A stretch of DNA of 64,000 bases, taken from NCBI GenBank assembly GCA_963742725.1, contig CAVUMX010000004.1, positions 496,001 to 560,000 on the forward strand, in the 5' to 3' direction. The notes beneath the pieces were generated by a model that was given only the letters and a program-made list of their open reading frames with translations, was not told where the DNA came from and searched no databases. Shown here in pieces: positions 23,951 through 30,228 of the stretch. Both the position numbers and the translations under genes were made by a program. Origin of the DNA: CAVVAL01 sp963742725. Lineage in GTDB: Bacteria > Actinomycetota > Actinomycetes > Mycobacteriales > Cryptosporangiaceae. The first letter of the stretch is position 1; each line of letters begins with the position of its first letter.

Positions 23951-25660
23951 TCACGAGAACACCTCGCGGTAGGCCGGGTCGCGCCAGAGGCTCGCGTGCG
24001 TGCCGACGGCCTGGATCCGGCCGGCGTCGAGCCAGACGACCAGGTCGGCGCGGGCGGCGGTGCCGGCGCGGTGGGTGACGATCAGCCGGGTCCGTCCGGC
24101 GCCGGACGTGAGCGCCTGGCTGATCTGGTGCTCGGTCACGGTGTCGAGGCTGGACGTCGCGTCGTCCAGGACGAGCAGCCGCTCGGCGTGCCAGGCCCGC
24201 GCCAGCCCGAGCCGCTGCGACTCGCCGCCGGAGAAGGGGGCGGCGGCGAGAGGGGTGTCGTATCCGTCCGGGAGGCGGGCGACGAACGCGTGGGCGTGCA
24301 CCGCGTGGGCTGCCGCCACGGCACGGTCACGGTCGGGGCCGATCGCGGCGCCGACCGTCTCGCCGACCAGCACCGGACGGTCGAACGCGCAGCCGACGGC
24401 CGTCCGCAACGCCGACGCCCGGAGATCGCGCAGGGGGATGCCGTCGAGCAGAACGTCGCCCTCGTCCGGATCGCGGAGTCGGGCCGCCAGCTCCGCGAGC
24501 ACCGACTTGCCGGCTCCGGACGGTCCGACGACCGCGACCGTCGCTCCGCCGGGCACCACCACCCGCACCCGGTCGAGCAACACCGCTCCGGCCGGCACCG
24601 CTCCGGCCGCGGCGCCCGCACCCGCGCTGGCCGCGCCACCCGCACCCGTGCCGGCCGCGCCGCCCGCACCCGTGCCGGCCGCGCCCGGGTCCCGGACCGT
24701 CACGTCGCGGAACTCCAGGCGTCCCCGGCCGGGTGGCAGGTCCACCGTGCCGTACGGGAACGCCGGACGGGCGAATACCTCGGCGGTGCGGCGTGTGCCG
24801 GCCCGGGCGCGGGCCAGCCGCCCGAACACGGAGACGAGCCCGCCGAGGCCGGCGCCCAGGACGGCGTAACGGCTGGCGGCGAACAGTTCGCCGGCCGTGA
24901 TCCGCCCGTCGACGAGCGCGAACCCGCCGACGGCGAGCACAGCGACGAGGACGAGTGGCCCGGCCACCGCGCCCTGCGCCCCGGACCGGGCCAGCGCCCG
25001 CCACGTCAGGACGCCCTGTTCCCGCAAGGACGGAAGCTCGCCGAGGATCCGGCGTTCCTCGCGCGCGAAGGTGCCGGCGGCGGCGATCGTCCGGATGCCG
25101 GTCAGCGACTCGGCGAGCCGCCCCGCGATCCGGCCCTGGATCTCCTGGTACGCCGTGACGATGTCGGCGGTGCGCCGGGTGAACGCGCGCAGTACGAGGG
25201 CGACGACGCCCAGCCCGGCGAGGAACGCGACGGCGATCCACACGTCCAGGTACGTGAGCATCGCGAGGCCACCGAGGGGCGGCAGCATCGCGACGGTCAC
25301 GGAGACGGTGGCGGGGCCCTTCTGGGCGGCGTCCGCCGCGTTCCCGGAGACCCGGCTGACCAGGTCTCCTGTGCCGGGCATCCCGCGCGGACCGGCGGCC
25401 AGCACGTGCCGGACCAGCGCGTTCCGCAGCGCTGCGGTCGCGCCGGCCACGTACGCGGCGCCCGCGTACGCGTCGACGAGTTCACACGCCAGTCCGGCCA
25501 CGACCAGGCCGGCCGCTACGGCGATCCACGTCCCGGCGCCGTCACCGGCGACGATCGCGTCGACCGCGAGTCCGAGCACCGCCGGCAGCGCCAGCGCCGT
25601 GCCCGTCCCCACCAGCGCCGAGACGCCGAGGACCGCCAACCACATAGGCTTGGCGGGCAC
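23951..25660 (-). CDS. Lanthipeptide-locus ABC half-transporter 1
   Basis: A 569-residue exporter half with a six-helix membrane domain (about 5-285) and an ATP-binding domain (about 335-565): Walker A GPSGAGKSVL, signature FSGGESQRLGLARAW, Walker B LLVLDDATSSLD. The Asp in place of the Walker B catalytic Glu suggests one degenerate ATP site in a heterodimer with the 22105-23760 protein. Between the domains (24560-24700) is an Ala/Gly-rich insert of repeated 24-bp-type units. The start is uncertain: a TTG at 25723 lies 1 bp after the precursor stop, but a strong hairpin (25665-25703) lies within that extension, so I use the GTG at 25660; an ATG at 25645 is also possible. Confidence 0.85.
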   Translation of the reverse strand: MPAKPMWLAVLGVSALVGTGTALALPAVLGLAVDAIVAGDGAGTWIAVAAGLVVAGLACELVDAYAGAAYVAGATAALRNALVRHVLAAGPRGMPGTGDLVSRVSGNAADAAQKGPATVSVTVAMLPPLGGLAMLTYLDVWIAVAFLAGLGVVALVLRAFTRRTADIVTAYQEIQGRIAGRLAESLTGIRTIAAAGTFAREERRILGELPSLREQGVLTWRALARSGAQGAVAGPLVLVAVLAVGGFALVDGRITAGELFAASRYAVLGAGLGGLVSVFGRLARARAGTRRTAEVFARPAFPYGTVDLPPGRGRLEFRDVTVRDPGAAGTGAGGAAGTGAGGAASAGAGAAAGAVPAGAVLLDRVRVVVPGGATVAVVGPSGAGKSVLAELAARLRDPDEGDVLLDGIPLRDLRASALRTAVGCAFDRPVLVGETVGAAIGPDRDRAVAAAHAVHAHAFVARLPDGYDTPLAAAPFSGGESQRLGLARAWHAERLLVLDDATSSLDTVTEHQISQALTSGAGRTRLIVTHRAGTAARADLVVWLDAGRIQAVGTHASLWRDPAYREVFS

Positions 25661-25664
25661 CGGG

Positions 25665-25703
25665 CCGCGGCCCCGGGCGATCGACACTCGCCCGGGGCCG
25701 CGG
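25665..25703 (-). terminator. Attenuator-like hairpin after the lanthipeptide precursor
   Basis: A perfect 16-bp stem (25665-25680 with 25688-25703) and a 7-nt loop lie 22 bp downstream of the precursor stop and just before the transporter start. It would allow a high precursor transcript level relative to the transporter genes. No U-tract follows. Confidence 0.6.
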
Positions 25704-25724
25704 TTGCGGGAGGGGTGGAGCAAC

Positions 25725-25883
25725 TCAGTGGTCGCCGCAGAGCAGCAGGCTCAGCTCGCTGCCGTGGCCGCCGCACAGCGTCACGCTGACATCGCTGCCG
25801 CAGCTGTGGCCACTCGCGCTGCTTCCGCCGGCCGAGAGGTCCAGGGCCGGGGTCTCCATCGCCTGCAGGTCCAGAAGCACCAT
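25725..25883 (-). CDS. lanA: Class III lanthipeptide precursor, three S-x2-S-x3-C motifs
   Basis: A 52-residue peptide read from the minus strand. The leader begins MVLLDLQAMETP, carrying the LLDLQ motif of SapB/AmfS-type precursors. The core holds three consecutive S-x-x-S-x-x-x-C motifs: Ser21/Ser24/Cys28, Ser30/Ser33/Cys37 and Ser42/Ser45/Cys49, each able to form a labionin or lanthionine ring. The last ring segment ends LSLLLCGD, nearly identical to the first ring of SapB. RBS AAGGAGGCG directly follows the LanKC stop, 16 bp upstream. It lies between LanKC and the transporters exactly as ramS/amfS do. Family assignment is firm; ring type and activity are inferred. SapB-type products lower surface tension for aerial growth. 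Confidence 0.93.
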   Translation of the reverse strand: MVLLDLQAMETPALDLSAGGSSASGHSCGSDVSVTLCGGHGSELSLLLCGDH

Positions 25884-25899
25884 GGCGAAACGCCTCCTT

Positions 25900-28473
25900 C
25901 TAGAGGGCTTGTGTTGCCTGACCCGTACCGGTCGGCACGGGGGTCTGTGTGGGCGCCAGCAGCGGCGCGTGTACCGGCTGGTCGTGCAGGGCCGCGCCGA
26001 GCGCCAGCAGGACGCCGGCCGTTCCCGTCGCGAGGTCCATCGACAGCCGTCGCAGTGCGGTACCGGGGAACGCCAGCCCGCCGCCGTACGGCAGCGCGTG
26101 CCAGGCCAGTCCCCGCACCTGCTTCGCCACCAGCGGATCGACGGCCGGGTCCGGCGAGCGGCCGGCGAGGTACAGGAGGACGCCGGCCCGTCCGGAGAAC
26201 AGCCCCGGAAGGATGTACATCTCGGACCGCGCGGCCAGCTCGATGCCCCGGTTGGCCTCGGCGAGCTCGTCGTCGTGGCGGCGGGCCAGGTACTCGTCCA
26301 GGACCATCCCGATGCCGATGCTGCCGACGTCCAGGTAGGGCATCGTCCGCCAGCCCTCGTCCACCTCGCGGACGCCGCTGGAGCGCACGACCGTCCGCCG
26401 GAGGTCCTGCCGGAGCGCCACGGCGGCCCGGTCGAGATAGGCGGTGTCGCCGGTGTCGTCGTAGGTCCTGATCAGCAGCAGCGCCGGGCCGGACGAGCCG
26501 CGCATGAGCCCCGCGTGCGGATGCTCCCGGCCGCTGGTCTCCGGTACCGACTCGACGTCGCCGAGGCGTTCGGACACCAGCTCGGCGGCGCGGTGGGCGG
26601 CGGCGCGCAGGGCCGGTTCGCCCGTCCGGTCGGCGAAGTGGAGGAGGTTCAGCCCGACGCCGGCCAGCCCGCCGTGCAGGTCGAGGCCGAGCGCTTCCAT
26701 GCCGTCGTCCAGGCAGAGCCCGATCGTGTCGAGCGCGAGCTGTTCGTGGCCCAGCTCGTCGAGGACGTACGCCGCTCCGTGCAGCCCGTCGTACATCGTG
26801 GTCAGGGTGCCGGCCGGCGGGTTCTTCACCCGCTCGACCAGCCACTCCTCCAGCTCCGGATGCCGTTCCGCGCCGGTCGCCGCGAGGGCGTGCAGGACGC
26901 CGGCCGCGCCGTACGCCAGGCCCAGGCCGCCCACGCTGAACTGGTGGATGTCGCCGGGGAACAGCCGGTCGTCGCGGCCGGGTGTGGCGCTGGCGACGAT
27001 CGCCGTGGCGAGGGTGTCGCGCAGTTCCGGCCACCCGTCCGGTTCGATCCGCGGGCTCGGGACGACCGGTCCGGGCGCGATGACCTCGACGGCGCTGGCC
27101 AGGAACTCCGGCGGCACCGGGAAGTGCTCGGCGATGATCTCGGCGTAATGCCGCGCCTTGCCGCGCGACAACCACAGCACGTTCGTCATCGGTAGGAACA
27201 GCGCCAGCCGCAGGCACGCGAGGGCGTACAGGTCGACGTCCGCGCCGGTGGTGCCGCGCGGGGCGGCGAAGCCGGGATTGCCGAGGCCGGGGCGGGTCGC
27301 GGTCTCGATCGGCGCGGCGACCTCGAAGTCCAGCATCGCGACCGTGTCGTCGTCCCGGACCATGATGTTGAACAGGTGCAGGTCGCCGTACACGACGCCC
27401 CGCGAGTGCATGGCCTTGACCGCGGTCTCCACCTGGCCGAACACGTCGAGCGCCCAGGCCGTGTAGGCCGCGTACTCGTCGGGGCCGGCTTTGATGTCGA
27501 TGAGCGGGTACCGCGAGACGATCGCCCGGTTGAGCGGCATCCCGTCGACGAACTCCATGACCAGGAACCGGTGCTCGCCGACCCAGCGCAGGTCCAGCGC
27601 CGCCGGGATGCCCGGCACGCCGGCGAGTTGCAGCAGCGCGTCGTGCTCGCGTTCGACGCGGCGGACCGCGTCGTGGCCACGGGCGTCCAGCCCGGCGTGC
27701 GGGCGGCCCTCCTTGAGGACGACCTGGCTGCCGTCGCGGATGTCCGTGCCGACATAGATCCCGCCGCCGTTGGAGAAGTGCAGGACCCGGTCGACCGTGT
27801 ACGGCAGGTCGGACACCGTGACGGCGTTGCGGGCGTCCAGGTGCGGTGTCAGGAAGTCGGGCAGCGTCACCCACGCGGGGACGTGGAACGTGGGGCCGCG
27901 CCGGTCCGGGACGAGCGTGCCCGAGCCGTCCGCGAGGGCCGGTACCACCTGGCCGGACGGCGTCACGCAGTGCCGCTTCACGAACGCCCCGTACCGCACG
28001 TACAGCGGGCCGTTGCCCCAGCGCAGGTCGCTCAGGACGTACGGTCCGGCCTGCCCGTCGAGCAGCGCGCCCAGTTCGGTGAGGATCGTCTCGCACGCGG
28101 CGTCGTCCGACGGGTAGATCGTGACGAGCTTCCCGCTGTACCCGCGCGGGGCGTACTTCGACACCCGGGCGAGCAGCGCGCCCGCCGACCGCAGGAACTT
28201 GAACGGGATCCTGCGCGGAACGCAGTAGTCCCAGATCGTGTCCAGGACGACCTCGGCGTTGTCCAGGCAGGCCGACGCGTGGATCTTCCAGCCCTGCTCG
28301 GGCAGCGAGCCGCCCGGGTCGAAGACCATCCAGTCGTCCTGCGCCCGGCGCCGCCAACTGGTCGGTAAGGACCGGTCGGCGGTGCCGAACGTGGAGCCGG
28401 CGGTCCGTTCGGCGTGCAACACGTCGTAGAACAGCGGATCTGCCATGCAGTACGTCTCGTACCTGTCATCCAT
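25900..28473 (-). CDS. lanKC: Class III lanthipeptide synthetase (lyase-kinase-cyclase)
   Basis: An 857-residue trifunctional enzyme. The N-terminal phospho-Ser/Thr lyase domain (about 1-190) begins RYETYCMADPLFYD, as in RamC/AmfT. The central Ser/Thr kinase-like domain (about 215-480) shows VVLKEG, VVYGDLHLFNIMV and MLDFEV. The C-terminal LanC-like cyclase (about 520-850) has the glycine-rich helical repeats but lacks the Cys-Cys-His zinc ligands, as expected for class III. It phosphorylates and dehydrates Ser/Thr of the precursor and closes (methyl)lanthionine or labionin rings. ATG at 28473 chosen because homology begins there; the frame stays open to 28545. First gene of a minus-strand operon with precursor and transporters. 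Confidence 0.93.
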   Translation of the reverse strand: MDDRYETYCMADPLFYDVLHAERTAGSTFGTADRSLPTSWRRRAQDDWMVFDPGGSLPEQGWKIHASACLDNAEVVLDTIWDYCVPRRIPFKFLRSAGALLARVSKYAPRGYSGKLVTIYPSDDAACETILTELGALLDGQAGPYVLSDLRWGNGPLYVRYGAFVKRHCVTPSGQVVPALADGSGTLVPDRRGPTFHVPAWVTLPDFLTPHLDARNAVTVSDLPYTVDRVLHFSNGGGIYVGTDIRDGSQVVLKEGRPHAGLDARGHDAVRRVEREHDALLQLAGVPGIPAALDLRWVGEHRFLVMEFVDGMPLNRAIVSRYPLIDIKAGPDEYAAYTAWALDVFGQVETAVKAMHSRGVVYGDLHLFNIMVRDDDTVAMLDFEVAAPIETATRPGLGNPGFAAPRGTTGADVDLYALACLRLALFLPMTNVLWLSRGKARHYAEIIAEHFPVPPEFLASAVEVIAPGPVVPSPRIEPDGWPELRDTLATAIVASATPGRDDRLFPGDIHQFSVGGLGLAYGAAGVLHALAATGAERHPELEEWLVERVKNPPAGTLTTMYDGLHGAAYVLDELGHEQLALDTIGLCLDDGMEALGLDLHGGLAGVGLNLLHFADRTGEPALRAAAHRAAELVSERLGDVESVPETSGREHPHAGLMRGSSGPALLLIRTYDDTGDTAYLDRAAVALRQDLRRTVVRSSGVREVDEGWRTMPYLDVGSIGIGMVLDEYLARRHDDELAEANRGIELAARSEMYILPGLFSGRAGVLLYLAGRSPDPAVDPLVAKQVRGLAWHALPYGGGLAFPGTALRRLSMDLATGTAGVLLALGAALHDQPVHAPLLAPTQTPVPTGTGQATQAL

Positions 28474-28553
28474 GCCGGACCCCCGTTGTCGACGGTGCAC
28501 CCAGCGTGGCCGGAGGCGCCGGCCGGCTGTAGTGCCCGCAGTCACGGGTTGCC

Positions 28554-28579
28554 GGTGAGAAAATCACCCCCTACGGGTG
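28554..28579. promoter_or_regulatory. Nested inverted repeats upstream of LanKC
   Basis: GGTGA-N5-TCACC (28554-28568) overlaps CACCC-N5-GGGTG (28565-28579), giving half-sites spaced about one helical turn. They lie 80-105 bp upstream of the LanKC start, in the 120 bp between it and the LuxR-type regulator, and are a plausible binding region for that regulator. Confidence 0.45.
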
Positions 28580-28593
28580 GGTACGTCATGGGT

Positions 28594-29199
28594 TCAGAGC
28601 CAGCCGGACTGGTCGGCGAGCCGCGCGGCCGCCGTTCGGTTGGGAGCCGCCGTCTTGCGCAGCACGGACGACACGTAGTTGCGCACGGTGCCGCGCGCCA
28701 GGTACAACCGCGCCGCGATCTCGGCCGTGGACGCGCCCTCGGCCGCTACCCGCAGGACGTCCACTTCACGTGGTGTCAACGGGTTGCGCGAGGCACGGAG
28801 CGCGGCCTTGGCCAGGGTCGGGTCGAGCACGCGCTCACCACCGGCGACCTTCCGGATCGCCGCCGCGAGCTGGTGCGGACCCGTGTCCTTGCCCAGCAGG
28901 CCGGACACCCTGGCACCGAGCAACCGGTGCGCCTTGGCCGCCATCGCCGCGCCGGCCAGCAGGAGCAGCCGGCACTCCGGTGCGGTCGTGTCGATCGCCC
29001 GGACCGCTGTCGCGGCGGCGCAGCCGGGCGGATCCATGTCGACGACGGCGACGTCCGCCCGCAACGACTCGGCGATCGGAGCGACCGCGTCGGAGCAGGA
29101 GACCTCGGCGACGACCTTCACATCGTCTTCGCTGGACAGTGCCGCTCCCAGCGAACTTCTCAACAACATCACATCAGCCACAAGCATCACGCGGATCAT
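28594..29199 (-). CDS. LuxR-type response regulator of the lanthipeptide locus (RamR-like)
   Basis: A 201-residue NarL/FixJ-type regulator: receiver-like domain (about 1-115), LuxR DNA-binding domain (about 135-200, TPREVDVLRVAAEG and ARGTVRNYVSSVL). Only one acidic residue remains at the end of the first strand (VMLVADVMLL) although an Asp is kept in VAVVDMDPPG, so canonical phosphorylation is doubtful. It sits directly upstream of LanKC in the same direction, the place and family of RamR/AmfR, activators of SapB-type clusters. ATG at 29199 has GGGGAG 6 nt upstream. Paralogue of 21524-22126. Confidence 0.88.
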   Translation of the reverse strand: MIRVMLVADVMLLRSSLGAALSSEDDVKVVAEVSCSDAVAPIAESLRADVAVVDMDPPGCAAATAVRAIDTTAPECRLLLLAGAAMAAKAHRLLGARVSGLLGKDTGPHQLAAAIRKVAGGERVLDPTLAKAALRASRNPLTPREVDVLRVAAEGASTAEIAARLYLARGTVRNYVSSVLRKTAAPNRTAAARLADQSGWL

Positions 29200-29347
29200 G
29201 TTCGTCTCCCCGATGGGGTGAGCCCGATCCCGCGCAGGCGTGAACGGGCACCGTGGGTCAGAGCTGATTCCGCGACCGGGTCCGTACCCGGCCGTCGTCA
29301 AGGCGTCGGTGGTCTATACCCATTCATGGCACAGACCAGCCCTGCGC

Positions 29348-30094
29348 TCAGCCAGGACGTTGGGGAGCGTCGGGGAACGCGCTGGTGCGCGTGAAATCGC
29401 CGCCCGGTCCGCGGTGGACGGCGACGGCGTCCGGCACGTGGGCCGGGGGAGAGGTGCCGTGCTGGTCGTGGGTGTCGCTCGCGCCCGTCCGGAGCTGCGT
29501 CGGCGTGGCCTGGTCAGGCCGGGGCACGTCGTCCGCCGGAGCGGTGGGCGTCGGGGCCGTCGCGGTGATCGTCTGGGCCGGGAGCTTCACCAGCGTGGGC
29601 GGCTCCGCGACAGGTAGGGGCTGCGCGGCCGGCGTCAGTACCGCGGGCTTGGCGGCAGGCTTCGTCGCCGGCGGCGCTGCGGGTTTCGCGACCTCGGGGG
29701 CCGGTTGCGGGGCCGGTGCCTCGGCAGCCGGCGGCGTCTCGACCGGTATCGGCGTGGACGGCGTCGCGGGTGGCAGCTGTTCCACCGGCGGAGGCAACGA
29801 GGGTGACGGAAGCTCGGCGTCGGGCAGCTCGACCTCGGGCAACTCGACGCTCGGCAGCTCCACGCCGGGAAGCTCGACACCGGCCAACTCGACGTCGGGA
29901 AGCTCGACCTCGGGGAGCTTGACCTTGGGCACCTGGACCGGTTCGAGGACTTCGGCCACAGCGTCGCCCACGACAGGAAGTGGCGGGGTGTTGGCGTGCG
30001 CCGCGCTGTCCATCGCGAGTGCCGTGCCGACCGCCGCGCCGGCGATGAGGACGGCACGTGCCGCCCACCGCGCGCATAACCGGTACGGACTCAC
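29348..30094 (-). CDS. Secreted VELP-repeat, proline-rich protein
   Basis: A 248-residue protein with a signal peptide (about 1-34, cleaved near AHANTP). Next comes a run of about nine 5-residue units of the type VELPx (about 52-98: VKLPE, VELPD, VELPG, VELPS and variants). The rest is a long Pro/Ala/Thr/Lys-rich tail typical of wall-spanning or disordered regions. No enzymatic domain or anchor is seen. Its function is unknown; the low-complexity, exported build suggests a cell-surface structural protein. GTG start with GAGAGG upstream. The antisense frame is also open, but it has no signal or motif. Confidence 0.7.
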   Translation of the reverse strand: MSPYRLCARWAARAVLIAGAAVGTALAMDSAAHANTPPLPVVGDAVAEVLEPVQVPKVKLPEVELPDVELAGVELPGVELPSVELPEVELPDAELPSPSLPPPVEQLPPATPSTPIPVETPPAAEAPAPQPAPEVAKPAAPPATKPAAKPAVLTPAAQPLPVAEPPTLVKLPAQTITATAPTPTAPADDVPRPDQATPTQLRTGASDTHDQHGTSPPAHVPDAVAVHRGPGGDFTRTSAFPDAPQRPG

Positions 30095-30188
30095 CGCGCA
30101 TCCTCTCCCGTTATGCGCGCCATTTTACGGATATAACCGCGACGATGCTGCCCCAAACGGCGGCTGCCCCAACGGCGGCCAGGCCCAG

Positions 30189-30223
30189 CCGGTGGGCCGC
30201 CCCGCACCGGGGCGGCCAACCGG
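30189..30223 (-). terminator. Hairpin terminator of the GH95-type gene
   Basis: A 16-bp stem with one mismatch (30189-30204 with 30208-30223) and a 3-nt loop begins 5 bp after the stop codon at 30229 on the minus strand. No U-tract. Confidence 0.55.
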
Positions 30224-30228
30224 GCCGG

